Shown here piece by piece: positions 48,309 through 57,409 of a DNA stretch of 64,000 bases. Source of the stretch: JBGTFE01 sp036403235 (GTDB lineage Bacteria; Acidobacteriota; Blastocatellia; Pyrinomonadales; Pyrinomonadaceae); assembly GCA_036403235.1 (NCBI GenBank), contig DASWRI010000042.1, forward strand, positions 1-64,000, in the 5' to 3' direction. The position numbers were made by a program, and so were the translations under genes. How positions within the stretch are numbered: position 1 is the first letter of the stretch; each line of letters opens with the position of its first letter. The notes below the pieces were generated by a model, which saw only the letters and a program-made list of their open reading frames with translations, searched no databases and was not told where the DNA came from.

Positions 48309-49831
48309 TGAGTTTGTCGCCCTCTACTTTTTACAATTAAATTTACGATGAACAAACTTATCGCCAATATAAACAGCGTTCTTATTACCGAAGGGAAAAT
48401 CGTCGCAAAAAAAGCCTCGTAGGAAACAACCGTCAAAAGCGGAAAATACGCCACTTTTTTCCATAAAGCCGGATGCGGCGTGTCAATCAGCAGCGCGTAA
48501 ATCAGACGCAGATAAATTCCCAGCACGAGCATGCCGAGCGGCACGCCGAACGGCCCGAAATTTCTCAGAAGGTCGCCGAACGGCGAAATCGCAAACGAGT
48601 TTTCGCCGTAATTAAAATATAAATCGCTGTAGGCGCGCGCGTCCGAGGTCGGCGGCTTATCCGACCATACAAAACGCGGGATAAACGAAGTCAAAGCATC
48701 GTTTACGATATTATTTTCCAGCCCGTAGCTTGCTTCATAAGGCGCGAGCTTTTCGTAATTTGCCACGACGACGCCGAGCGAGCTCAAATTTTCAACGCGG
48801 TCGGCCAAGCTCTGCGCATTGTTTTGAATGATAATTACAGGGTCTTCGTTCGACAGATAATCGAGCGTCGCGCCGATTTGCCCGATATAATCGCCCGCGT
48901 TCATACGCGCTTCCGAGCCTTTTATATTGCGGAAAGTCGTTCCGTAAATGACGCCGATACAAACCGCGATTGCCAGCAAAAACCCGAATATAAGCGAGTA
49001 TTGCCATCTCAGGCGACGGCCTGAGTATTGAAAGGCCATCGCAATCGGGTACATACTTATCAACAAACTGCTGCGACTGCCGAGAAGCGCCATCCTGAGC
49101 GGGAGAAACAAAATCAGAATCGTTAAAACGATGTAATAAATTCCGGTTTTTTTCTTTGCGCCGAAGATTGCAAACCAGAGCAGAATATTTCCTTCGGACA
49201 AAAGAATAATGAGAAAATACAAAAGTCCGTCAAACATGCTGATTTCGGTGACGCGCTGAAATCCCATAATTCCCTGAACAAAACCGAGAATATTGATTCC
49301 GATTCCGGCGGCCAGAAGCACGATTCCCGCAATCCAAACCTGCGAGGGGTCCCATTGCCATTTTGGAAGTCGCGGCTCGAGCTTACCGGCCAGATATTTC
49401 CCAATCGGCAAAGCAAAACCGACGGTCAGGCCTAAAAATCCGGCGGCGATATAAACGAGCGTCAGCGGTAAATTGTATTCCGGGTCTTCGATAAAAGACA
49501 TAAAATACGGCTTTACCCAATCGAACGAGATGATTACCCCGCCGAACACGAACGCCGGAAAAACATATGTCCAGGCTGCAAAAACGAGCGGGTGAAACGG
49601 GTCGAATTGCTTTTTATAAAATAAATATGCGCTCGGCGCGAGAACGACGATGCCCGCTAAAAACGCCCACGGAAGCAAATAAAAGCTTTTTAGAGATTCG
49701 CCCAGACCGTTTTCATACCAAACAAAACTCAAGCCCAAAATTACGACCAATCCCCAGAGCACCAGAATCGGAACCAGAATATTCCCGCGTTTTTCCGGTC
49801 TTAAATTTATTTTATTTAGATTTGCAGCCAT
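48305..49831 (-). CDS. Wzy-like oligosaccharide repeat-unit polymerase
   Basis: Integral membrane protein of 508 residues with about twelve hydrophobic helices. A large periplasmic loop lies at about 310-420 (containing DYIGQIGATLDYLSNEDP and LTSFIPRFVWSDKPP). The combination of loop, position between flippase, methyltransferase and transferase genes, and GSRSSLLISMYPI (an Arg in a helix start) fits an O-antigen polymerase family member. Wzy proteins are poorly conserved, so the call rests largely on topology and context. It would join repeat units on the periplasmic side under Wzc control. Confidence 0.78.
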   Translation of the reverse strand: MAANLNKINLRPEKRGNILVPILVLWGLVVILGLSFVWYENGLGESLKSFYLLPWAFLAGIVVLAPSAYLFYKKQFDPFHPLVFAAWTYVFPAFVFGGVIISFDWVKPYFMSFIEDPEYNLPLTLVYIAAGFLGLTVGFALPIGKYLAGKLEPRLPKWQWDPSQVWIAGIVLLAAGIGINILGFVQGIMGFQRVTEISMFDGLLYFLIILLSEGNILLWFAIFGAKKKTGIYYIVLTILILFLPLRMALLGSRSSLLISMYPIAMAFQYSGRRLRWQYSLIFGFLLAIAVCIGVIYGTTFRNIKGSEARMNAGDYIGQIGATLDYLSNEDPVIIIQNNAQSLADRVENLSSLGVVVANYEKLAPYEASYGLENNIVNDALTSFIPRFVWSDKPPTSDARAYSDLYFNYGENSFAISPFGDLLRNFGPFGVPLGMLVLGIYLRLIYALLIDTPHPALWKKVAYFPLLTVVSYEAFFATIFPSVIRTLFILAISLFIVNLIVKSRGRQTQ

Positions 49832-49833
49832 TT

Positions 49834-50532
49834 TTACTTCAAACGAGCAACGATAATTCTACTTTCGGCTCCCTTTTCGCCTTTCAAAAAAGGATTCAGC
49901 AATTTTGCGGCGATTGCGGTGATTTTAACTTTTAAATTCGTCCCTTCGGCCTGAACCTGCGGGTTAAATATTTCCCGGATTATCTCAAAACCGGCTTCTT
50001 CGAGAAGCATATCGAGCTTCCACTTGAAAATCGGCGTAATGTGCGCCGGACGCACCGTCTCGTATTCACCGAATGAATTTAAACGCCCCGTGTATAAAAA
50101 AATCAAGCGCGACAAAATCGCTTCGACATTCGGCGTCGTCACAAAGAAAAATCCGCCCGGCTTTAACAATTTTGCACATTCCCTTGCAAATCTGAAAGGA
50201 TTTTCCAGGTGTTCGATTATCTCGATGGCAACGACGGCGTCAAATTCATTATCGCTATTCAGGATTTTTTCGGCAAATTCGCTGTCGAGGTTTTGTATCT
50301 GTAAATCGATTTCTTCTACTTTCCAGTTGTCGCGACTTGCGTCAACGGCCAGAACTTCGTGCCCGAGCTCTTTTAATTTAACGGAAAAAGCGCCTTCGCC
50401 CGCCGCCAAATCGACGACCCGGCCGGGCGCTGGAAGATATTTCCGAATTAATTCAAAAACAATCTCATGCGTGCCGATTCCGGCCATCGAAGCCGGTGCG
50501 TTTACAGATTTTTCGTTTGCTGCATTTTCCAT
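49834..50532 (-). CDS. Class-I SAM-dependent methyltransferase
   Basis: About 232 residues. VVDLAAGEGAFSVKLKELGH is the SAM-binding loop (DLAAGEGAF), followed by VLAVDASRDNW, and FDAVVAIEIIEHLENPF with LLKPGGFFFVTTPN, a pattern shared with UbiG/glycan methyltransferases. I chose ATG 50532, which overlaps the TGA of the upstream methyltransferase (TGATG). An upstream in-frame ATG at 50556 adds eight residues. It ends 2 bases before the Wzy gene start. Target unknown; the acceptor is probably a sugar of the repeat unit. Confidence 0.87.
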   Translation of the reverse strand: MENAANEKSVNAPASMAGIGTHEIVFELIRKYLPAPGRVVDLAAGEGAFSVKLKELGHEVLAVDASRDNWKVEEIDLQIQNLDSEFAEKILNSDNEFDAVVAIEIIEHLENPFRFARECAKLLKPGGFFFVTTPNVEAILSRLIFLYTGRLNSFGEYETVRPAHITPIFKWKLDMLLEEAGFEIIREIFNPQVQAEGTNLKVKITAIAAKLLNPFLKGEKGAESRIIVARLK

Positions 50533-51209
50533 CAAATTTCTTTTTCCAAACCGCAAACCGCAATCACGCCGTCGCTCAACTGCGGCGAAAATTTCACGCA
50601 GACGTCGTTAAAAAAATTATAAAACCAGCGATTAAACGGCCTATGTTCCGTCCCGATATCATAAAAATAAAAATCTTTGACGGCGAGATTTTCTCGTTTA
50701 AGAATCAGGCTCAAAGTTTTATACGAATAATACGCGACGTGGTCGGGATGAACCGGCTCGTTCGCGCCGCCTTTCCCGCGCAGGCCGTAAATCAAAAATC
50801 TCAGGGCCGAATAAGCGTTTACGGTCGTCACGACAAGGCTCGTTTCCGCGTTCATAAAACGCTGTATGCCCCGTAGAAAAAGTCCCGGATTTGCCAGATG
50901 CTCAATCATTTCTCCGGCGACGATGACGTCGAAAGTCTCTGAAAGCGCGACTTCTTCGAGCTTTTCCAAATCGGCGCGATAAAGATTTTTGCCGCCCGCC
51001 GCGCTTAAAATATCAAGGCCTTCCTGGTCAAAATCAAATCCGTATAACTCGTTGCAGTTTTTTTCCAAATCAAAATGCAGAAGCATCTCGTTTTCAATCG
51101 ATTCTTTCGTATATGGAAAATTCGTGCAGCCGAGATGCAGAACCTTTTTTCCGGCGCAAATCTTTTTTATAAATTCGACGCGCTGAACCAGCGCAAATTT
51201 TTCCTGCAT
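50532..51209 (-). CDS. Class-I SAM-dependent methyltransferase
   Basis: 225 residues. KVLHLGCTNFPYTKES near residue 19 is an unusual SAM loop (HLGC-T instead of DxGxG). It continues with YGFDFDQEGLDIL, and DVIVAGEMIEHLANPGLFL near residue 97 is normal. It resembles the neighbouring methyltransferase only in the core. The start directly follows the flippase stop (51210), and the end overlaps the next methyltransferase. Two tandem methyltransferases may act on different positions of the same sugar. Target unknown. Confidence 0.84.
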   Translation of the reverse strand: MQEKFALVQRVEFIKKICAGKKVLHLGCTNFPYTKESIENEMLLHFDLEKNCNELYGFDFDQEGLDILSAAGGKNLYRADLEKLEEVALSETFDVIVAGEMIEHLANPGLFLRGIQRFMNAETSLVVTTVNAYSALRFLIYGLRGKGGANEPVHPDHVAYYSYKTLSLILKRENLAVKDFYFYDIGTEHRPFNRWFYNFFNDVCVKFSPQLSDGVIAVCGLEKEI

Positions 51210-52727
51210 TTAACGATTAAGAATTCCCCTGATTAAAATTTTCTCATCTGCGTCGATAAAATCCAAAAGCCATAAAGCCGTGCAGTACACCAATCCGCCG
51301 CCCGCTGCCGAAATAACGAACGTCAGCCAGCTTACGGGCAGATTGTTTATGACAAGCGTTTCGACAACGGCGACAAAAGCGGCGGCAACGGCTAAAATGC
51401 TCGTAATTCTTAACCAAAAGCTGATTTGAATTTTATTAAAAAACCATTTTTCGACATAAAAAATCGAGAAAAAAATCGTCGCAAATCCGGCGAGCCGCGC
51501 CGCAGCGATTCCCGTATTTCCGAAATTCTCGGTCAAAACAATCATCAAAACGACGCTGACGACCAGACAAATCGCGAAAACCGCAAAATTATAATTCGGA
51601 AAGCCGAGTCCTTCGGTCATCTGCCATGAAACCGTTAAAATCGCCGCCAATCCGAATGTTATCGCGTGCAGAACCAACAGTTTAGATGAATTTTGCGCAA
51701 AATCTCTGCCCATCCAGAGTTGCAGAAAAAACTTATTTTCGACAATCAGCGTCGTCGCCATAAAAACGACCAGCAGGCCGACGATTTTCGTCGCCTTGGT
51801 ATAAAGCCTGAGAAGCTTTTCCTTATCGTTTTTCAATTCGCTGGCTAAAGGGAAAATCACGAGCATCAGGCTCGAAATAAAACCGTGAACATACATTCCG
51901 AGCGACATCGGAACGACATAATACGTCAAGCTTTCCGTGCCGAGATGCCTTGTAATCCATCCTCTTTCAAAAAGCAAAAGCAGATTTGCCATAATCTGGT
52001 AGCCGATTATGCCGAAGCTATAATGCAAAACCAGTTTGAGCGATTCGCGCTTGATGCGAAAGCTTATTCCGAACTCGGGCAAAAGTTTTTTTGCGATAAT
52101 CGCGTAAACCGAGCAGAACGAGCAAATTACCAGCAAATTCCAGACAAGCAAAGTGAGCAAACCGTAGCCTTGATACGCAAAAATCAAATTTCCGAGCAGG
52201 AGCGAGAAGCTGCTTGCGTTGAAAATCTTCGAATAAACGTCAAAACGCTGAAGTCCTTGCAGAACGGCGCTGAAAACCTGCGTCAGCATCGTCACAAAAA
52301 TAATCGCGGACGCAAGATACATGGCCATTACGGTTTTGTCCTGCGCGGACGCCTCAATTTTGAAAACGTCTCGCACCAGCCAGTTTGCCAGCAGGCAAAT
52401 CAGCAAAACGCCGCAAACGCCGACGGTAATGTTTATAAAAAACGTCGCTGAGACGATATCTCGAATTTTTTCCGGTTCGCCGTTTGCACGATATTCGGCG
52501 ACGTATTTCGTTATCGCGCGACCGATGCTGAAAGTAAACGAATAACCGATAAAACCAATGACCAGCGCGTAAATTCCGTAATCGTCGTTGCCTAATGCGC
52601 GGACGATAATCGGCGTCGCCACGAAGCTCAAGCAAAGCGGAAAAATCCATGTCAGAAAACCGTAAAAAATGTTTCTGATGATGCTTTTGCTCGTTTGAGC
52701 AGTTTTATTTTCAGCTATTTTCTGCAA
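51210..52727 (-). CDS. Wzx-like lipid-linked oligosaccharide flippase
   Basis: 505 residues with about fourteen membrane helices, MOP/PST superfamily. The start NIFYGFLTWIFPLCLSFVATPI and RALGNDDYGIYALVIGF are typical Polysacc_synt motifs (helix 1-2 with the ALG-x-x-x-YG turn). SFTFSIGRAITKYVAEYRANG follows. It flips the undecaprenyl-linked repeat unit to the periplasm for the Wzy-like polymerase. It overlaps the upstream GT4 gene by 13 bases and abuts the downstream methyltransferase gene. Together with Wza, Wzc and Wzy it defines a Wzx/Wzy-dependent pathway. Confidence 0.92.
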   Translation of the reverse strand: MQKIAENKTAQTSKSIIRNIFYGFLTWIFPLCLSFVATPIIVRALGNDDYGIYALVIGFIGYSFTFSIGRAITKYVAEYRANGEPEKIRDIVSATFFINITVGVCGVLLICLLANWLVRDVFKIEASAQDKTVMAMYLASAIIFVTMLTQVFSAVLQGLQRFDVYSKIFNASSFSLLLGNLIFAYQGYGLLTLLVWNLLVICSFCSVYAIIAKKLLPEFGISFRIKRESLKLVLHYSFGIIGYQIMANLLLLFERGWITRHLGTESLTYYVVPMSLGMYVHGFISSLMLVIFPLASELKNDKEKLLRLYTKATKIVGLLVVFMATTLIVENKFFLQLWMGRDFAQNSSKLLVLHAITFGLAAILTVSWQMTEGLGFPNYNFAVFAICLVVSVVLMIVLTENFGNTGIAAARLAGFATIFFSIFYVEKWFFNKIQISFWLRITSILAVAAAFVAVVETLVINNLPVSWLTFVISAAGGGLVYCTALWLLDFIDADEKILIRGILNR

Positions 52728-53956
52728 AGCGCTTCCTTATAACTTGCAATCGCAATTCGCGCGACTTCCCTTTCGTCAAAATGCTTCAAAACGTGTTCGC
52801 GCCCGTTTTTCGAGAGTTTTTCTCTTAAATTTTTATCGTTTTTCAAAGTTTCGAGCGCTCGGGCCAGGGCGTCGCTGTCGCCCGCTTCGATTAAAATTCC
52901 CGTCTCCAGATTTTTCACCGCTTCGGGAATCGCATTGACGTTTGTCGAAACGCTCGGAATTCCGAGCGCCATCGCTTCGAGCAGCGAAATCGGCAAACCT
53001 TCGACAAAGCTCGCCAGAACAAAGGCGTCGGCGAGACGAAATATTTTAAATAAATCCGAGCGGTCTTTGCCTATTTGGTCGGATGTAATCAGCCGAAATT
53101 GTTCGCCAAGATTGAAATCTTCCGCTTTTTGCAAATCTTCGGCGCTCGGCTTTGAATTTGAAATCCATACAAAGGCAATGTCTTCAATCGTTTGTGAAAC
53201 CTTTTTGGCCGCTTCGAGAAATGTCCAGCGTCCTTTTCGGTCGATAAACTGCCCGACGCAAAGCACCAGAAATTTATCTTTCGGAATATTAAATTTTTCC
53301 TTTAATGCTTCCCGGTCGTAAGTTTCGGCGAGCGCCGCGTCGATTTCCGGCGGATTTATGCTCGTGTAGGTTACTTTGATTTTTTCCCAGAAATCGTTCG
53401 GGAAAAATTGCCTGAAATAATTTTTCGAATCTTCGTTTGACGAGAAAAAGTTAAAATTTTTGAATCCGGAAATCGCTTTCAGTTTAATTTTCCAAAGCAA
53501 ACGTCGCCAAGACGGGACGGGCGGGAGCGAATTATGAGCCGTGATAAAAACTTTCGTCCTGGCCGACAAGCGCATCAGCGGAAAAAGCGCCTGCCACGGA
53601 GCATATTCGATGTGAACAATCGAATTTTTCAAATCCTGTTTTTTCAAATAGCGAATCATTACGCTTTCCGAACGAAATTTATTGAAATGCCTTTCCAGCT
53701 TGCGTTTAAAGGTCATCGCGGGTTTTGAATCGGTATGCGACCGGATAAATTCATACGGAACGTCTAAAGCCTCGATAAATTTCAGAAGCTGCGCGTCGGA
53801 TTTTTCCGGCAAAACGACTTTTACGTCAAATTCCTTTTTCACTTCCTTGATGAGCGCAAAATAATAAATCTGAGCGCCGCCCCATTCTATGTAATCCCAC
53901 GCGTAAATCACTTGCGGCTTGGCGTTTTCAACAATTTTGTGTGATACAGAGTTCAA
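52715..53956 (-). CDS. Glycosyltransferase family 4
   Basis: 413 residues. The N-terminal domain has YAWDYIEWGGAQIYYFALI near residue 20, a family glycine-rich acceptor loop, and FITAHNSLPPVPSW near 135. The C-terminal donor domain has FLVLCVGQFIDRKGRWTFLEA and the E-x7-E stretch ASFVEGLPISLLEAMALGIPSVS (key EGLPISLLEA). The start is TTG 53956; no ATG fits better, and no Shine-Dalgarno is seen. It lies 71 bases after the GT2 gene. Donor and acceptor unknown. Confidence 0.89.
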   Translation of the reverse strand: MNSVSHKIVENAKPQVIYAWDYIEWGGAQIYYFALIKEVKKEFDVKVVLPEKSDAQLLKFIEALDVPYEFIRSHTDSKPAMTFKRKLERHFNKFRSESVMIRYLKKQDLKNSIVHIEYAPWQALFPLMRLSARTKVFITAHNSLPPVPSWRRLLWKIKLKAISGFKNFNFFSSNEDSKNYFRQFFPNDFWEKIKVTYTSINPPEIDAALAETYDREALKEKFNIPKDKFLVLCVGQFIDRKGRWTFLEAAKKVSQTIEDIAFVWISNSKPSAEDLQKAEDFNLGEQFRLITSDQIGKDRSDLFKIFRLADAFVLASFVEGLPISLLEAMALGIPSVSTNVNAIPEAVKNLETGILIEAGDSDALARALETLKNDKNLREKLSKNGREHVLKHFDEREVARIAIASYKEALCRK

Positions 53957-54027
53957 GTATTTTCTAAAAGGTCGGCACGACGACTGTTAAAGTTTTTATT
54001 TAACAAAATATTAACAAATTACATTAA

Positions 54028-54981
54028 CTAATCCTTCACGACGGCATGCGCAAACATCTCCGCAATCGATTTTTCCTTTTGTTTTTGCGCCCAATCGCCC
54101 TCCGGATTCATTTTCAAAAAAACGCGCGCATATAAAGCGAAAAACGCCGTCAATCCGTGAAGCCGGGTCGGCGCTGCCGCCAAACACGCGTAAAAACGTC
54201 TTCGCTGGTTTTGAATCGCTTTCAAATTTACAAAAAGCGCGTTGTATTTTTCCTTCAGAGACATTTTCGCAATTTTTGACGGAATCGTGTTCGGCTGGCA
54301 GAAAACGCGCGCGCGCGGCTCAATTAAAAGCCGCCATCCGTTTTTTTTCATCCGCGGCGTATATTCGGCGTCCCCGAAATTCGGAAAACGTTTCGAATCC
54401 ATCAGACCGCATTCTTGAATGGCCTCGGCCGGAACCAAAAGACAATTCCCGACAATTATCCCGACTTCCCAGGGCTTTTTCGGAATCGTCCAGATTGTCT
54501 GATGCACCCAGTGTCGCCAGCCGCCCGAAAACGTCTCCCAACGCGGCGAAACCTGAAAAAGTTTGTGCGGCGTGTCCCACAAAAGCAGAAGCGAGCCGAC
54601 AATCGAACGCGGATATTTTTCCGCCGTTTCGACCATAAATCTGAGAAATTGCGAGTCAAAAATCTGGTCATCGTTCATCATCAAGACATACTCCGGATTA
54701 TGTCTGAGCGCAGCGCGGACGCCCGCGTTCGTGCCTTCGGTAAACCATAAGTTGCCGTCGCCTTTGACGATTTCGACGCCGGGAAATTCATTTTCGACCG
54801 CTTCGCTCGTTCCGTCCGTCGAGCCGTCGTCAACCATCACGACGTGTACATCTAAATTTTCTGAATCGATACGCGCCAAGCTTCTGAGACACAAGAGCGT
54901 CAATTCGCGGCGGTTATGCACCGGAAAAACGACTTCGACTCTAATTAAATTACTTTTGCTCATCACCGTTTCGCGCATCAT
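54028..54981 (-). CDS. Glycosyltransferase family 2
   Basis: 317 residues, GT-A fold. EVVFPVHNRRELTLLCLRSL opens the nucleotide-binding domain, with VMVDDGSTDGTSEAV and the metal-binding DDQ in YVLMMNDDQIFD near residue 98. GIIVGNCLLVPAEAI and FGDAEYTPRMKKNGWRLL follow; these make it similar to WcaA/rhamnosyltransferase-like GT2 enzymes. The start ATG 54981 is supported by AAGGG a few bases upstream; a second ATG at 54963 is possible. It is the first glycosyltransferase after the terminator-like hairpin at 55045-55088. Confidence 0.9.
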   Translation of the reverse strand: MMRETVMSKSNLIRVEVVFPVHNRRELTLLCLRSLARIDSENLDVHVVMVDDGSTDGTSEAVENEFPGVEIVKGDGNLWFTEGTNAGVRAALRHNPEYVLMMNDDQIFDSQFLRFMVETAEKYPRSIVGSLLLLWDTPHKLFQVSPRWETFSGGWRHWVHQTIWTIPKKPWEVGIIVGNCLLVPAEAIQECGLMDSKRFPNFGDAEYTPRMKKNGWRLLIEPRARVFCQPNTIPSKIAKMSLKEKYNALFVNLKAIQNQRRRFYACLAAAPTRLHGLTAFFALYARVFLKMNPEGDWAQKQKEKSIAEMFAHAVVKD

Positions 54982-55035
54982 TAAAACCCTTGACGGCTAA
55001 AAGAATGACGTTTTACCGAAATTTCGCCTTCACGA

Positions 55036-55088
55036 GTTAAAAACGATTCGGAATAGCGGCGGAAAAACCTGCCAATTTATTCCGAATC
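55036..55088 (-). terminator. Terminator-like hairpin after the UDP-sugar dehydrogenase gene
   Basis: GATTCGGAATA (55045-55055) and TATTCCGAATC (55078-55088) form a perfect 11-bp stem. The loop contains a further GGCGG/CCTGCC pairing. In the minus direction GTTTTTAAC follows (55036-55044); on the plus strand seven T follow. It lies in the 153-base gap between the dehydrogenase and GT2 genes and could split the polysaccharide locus into two transcription units. Confidence 0.6.
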
Positions 55089-55134
55089 ATTTTTTTAAGA
55101 GCTGAAAACATTTCCCTGCTAAAACGGCCGGTTT

Positions 55135-56535
55135 TCATTTTCCGCTGGTTTGAAAAGTTTCTCTTGCCGTACCGCCCCACAACTCTTTTAATTTTGCCGT
55201 ACTTGCCTTGTCATCTTCGCCGCGCCCGATAGCGACATATTTGATATGCGGTTTGCCTTCGAGTTTTTCCTGCAAAGCCCGCCAGAAATCGACAACCAAA
55301 ATTTCGGAGCGCTCGTTTTTAAAGTCTTCCGCCGTCAATCCGTTAAAAATCGGGTCGGGAGTTGTAATCAAAACCGCTTCGGCTTGCTCAAGACATTCTT
55401 TGATTGAATCGAGCACGACGATTTGCCCGTGCAGCTCGTTCAAAGCCATCTCGCCCGCGAGCGGGTCGAAACCGACGACCCGCGAGCCTGATTTCGATAA
55501 AGCCTGAGCTATGTAAAGCCCCTGCGATTCTTCGGTGACGTGCGAAAACGGTTTGTATGCCAACCCCAAAACGGCGACGGTCGCGCCTTCGCGAATCAAC
55601 GGGCGAAGCCTTTCAACGACTTTCGCAGCAATCGAGCGGTTCATCGAATCGGTCGTCTCGGCAAGTTTTGCTTCGACGCCCAACTCTTTGGCGATAAACG
55701 TTAAAGCGACGTTATCGCGCGGGAAACAGGGCCCGCCGTAACCGATTGAGCCGGTCAGATATTTTCGTCCGATGCGCGTGTCGAGTCCGAGTGCGTTGCT
55801 GACGACATCGACATCGCCGCCGGGAAGTTTTTCGCAGATTTCCGCCAGCATATTAGCAAACGTGATTTTGGTCGTGACAAATGTATTGACCGAAATTTTT
55901 GTCAGTTCTGCATTTTCGAGACTCATGCGTGCCGACGGCGCGCCGTTTGTCATGACGCGCGAATAAATTTCTTCCAGCTGGCTGCCGCATTTATCGTCCA
56001 ATTCGCCAATCAGCGTAAAATCGGGATTGAGAAAATCGCGGATGATGCTTCCGAGCGCGATAAATTCGGGGCTGTAGCAAAGTCCGAAATCTTTTCCAGC
56101 CTTTTTGCCCGAAGCTTTTTCGAGAATCGGGAGGAGCGCCTGCCTGGTCGAGCCCGGCAAAACCGTGCTCGTCAAAACGACGTTATGATAAGTTTTCTTT
56201 TTCGCCAGCGCTTTTCCGATTTCCTGGAAGGCCCAGGCCGCGTATTGCAGCGAAAACGCGCCGCGCTCGTCGCTCGGCGTCGGCACGATGACAAATGAAA
56301 TATCCGAATTCAAAATGGCTTCTTCGTGGCTTGCGGTCGCGCGAATGCGTTCCTTGTTCGCGCCGATTACTTCATCCAGATTCGTTTCCTGAACAGGAGC
56401 TTTCCCCTGATTGACCAAATCAATCGAGTTGCGATTAACGTCAACGCCGATAACTTCCAAACCGCGACTGGCAAATGCCGCCGCCATGCTTGCGCCCAAT
56501 TTCCCGAGACCGATGACTGAAACTTTTTCTATCAT
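55135..56535 (-). CDS. UDP-glucose/GDP-mannose dehydrogenase family protein
   Basis: 466 residues. NAD-binding IGLGKLGASMAAAFASRG at residue 8 starts the protein. The middle domain has TSTVLPGSTRQALLPIL and YSPEFIALGSIIRDF. The catalytic Cys is in YGGPCFPRDNVAL near residue 270. The C-terminal domain has VLGLAYKPFSHVTEESQGLYIA. It oxidises C6 of a nucleotide sugar twice, giving a UDP-uronic acid (GlcA, GalA or an N-acetylated form) or GDP-ManA. The exact substrate is not clear. It lies 21 bases after a methyltransferase gene in the polysaccharide locus. Confidence 0.92.
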   Translation of the reverse strand: MIEKVSVIGLGKLGASMAAAFASRGLEVIGVDVNRNSIDLVNQGKAPVQETNLDEVIGANKERIRATASHEEAILNSDISFVIVPTPSDERGAFSLQYAAWAFQEIGKALAKKKTYHNVVLTSTVLPGSTRQALLPILEKASGKKAGKDFGLCYSPEFIALGSIIRDFLNPDFTLIGELDDKCGSQLEEIYSRVMTNGAPSARMSLENAELTKISVNTFVTTKITFANMLAEICEKLPGGDVDVVSNALGLDTRIGRKYLTGSIGYGGPCFPRDNVALTFIAKELGVEAKLAETTDSMNRSIAAKVVERLRPLIREGATVAVLGLAYKPFSHVTEESQGLYIAQALSKSGSRVVGFDPLAGEMALNELHGQIVVLDSIKECLEQAEAVLITTPDPIFNGLTAEDFKNERSEILVVDFWRALQEKLEGKPHIKYVAIGRGEDDKASTAKLKELWGGTARETFQTSGK

Positions 56536-56556
56536 TTCAATATGAAATTCTCCCTC

Positions 56557-57390
56557 TTATATTGCTTCGGCGGTCGTGCATAAATGCCAGCCGAACGTTC
56601 TTTCAAATTTCCGGAAAACACTTTCCGGCAGCATTCTCCAATACCATTCCTTTTCATATTCGTATTTGACGTACTTCGGAATTTGGTAGGGGAAAATATG
56701 CTCGACAAATTTATCTTTAACCACGAAGCCGTCGCCGATTAAATCTTCAATCGTTTTTTTCGAATAAGAATATGTGACCGGACAGCCGGTTTGCGCCTCG
56801 GAATGTTTGGCGATGATGTCGTCAAGCTTCCAAAACTGCCCTTTTTCCTGCAAAAGCATCCATAAAACTTTCCACGAATACCGGTAATAAACCATCAATT
56901 TCAAAGTGCTTCCCGGTTTGACGAAATTTTCGCGGATTTGTTTGATGATTTCTTCGGGATGCGGCGAATGATGAATCACGCCGAACGAATAAATTAAATC
57001 GTACTTTTGCGGCGGAATATATTCGGAAAGTCTTTCGGCGTTGGCTTCGTAAAAATTTATTTTGTCAGACAAACCGAAAACTTCGGCGCGTTTTTTCGCC
57101 AGTTTTAAGGATTCGCACGAAAGGTCAACCGCCGTTACTTCAGCGCCGGCGCGGGCAAAATTCATCGTGTCGGTGCCGATTCCGCAGCCGATTTCCAGAA
57201 CTTTTTTGCCTTTCCAGCGCGGAAATTCGGCAAACGCCGGAATATGCGCTTCGACAAAATACTTGCGCGCTTCGACCTGTTCAAAATATTCTTTTGTTCC
57301 GATTGCCGCCGTCGAATGACGAACGTTGCACGGGCGGCGATTCCAATAATCCTGAACTTCGCTTATCGGAACATCAATAAAGTTTTCCAT
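56557..57390 (-). CDS. Class-I SAM-dependent methyltransferase
   Basis: 277 residues. KVLEIGCGIGTDTMNFARAG near residue 65 is a textbook SAM loop, with VTAVDLSCESLKLAKKRAE and YDLIYSFGVIHHSPHPEEI after it. The C-terminal third has an aromatic-rich region (YYRYSWKVLWMLLQEKGQFWKL) that may bind the acceptor or membrane. It lies between the GDP-mannose 3,5-epimerase and the UDP-sugar dehydrogenase genes, so the substrate may be one of their products. The start has no clear Shine-Dalgarno. Confidence 0.86.
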   Translation of the reverse strand: MENFIDVPISEVQDYWNRRPCNVRHSTAAIGTKEYFEQVEARKYFVEAHIPAFAEFPRWKGKKVLEIGCGIGTDTMNFARAGAEVTAVDLSCESLKLAKKRAEVFGLSDKINFYEANAERLSEYIPPQKYDLIYSFGVIHHSPHPEEIIKQIRENFVKPGSTLKLMVYYRYSWKVLWMLLQEKGQFWKLDDIIAKHSEAQTGCPVTYSYSKKTIEDLIGDGFVVKDKFVEHIFPYQIPKYVKYEYEKEWYWRMLPESVFRKFERTFGWHLCTTAEAI

Positions 57391-57409
57391 TTTTTTAACT
57401 CAAGACTTT

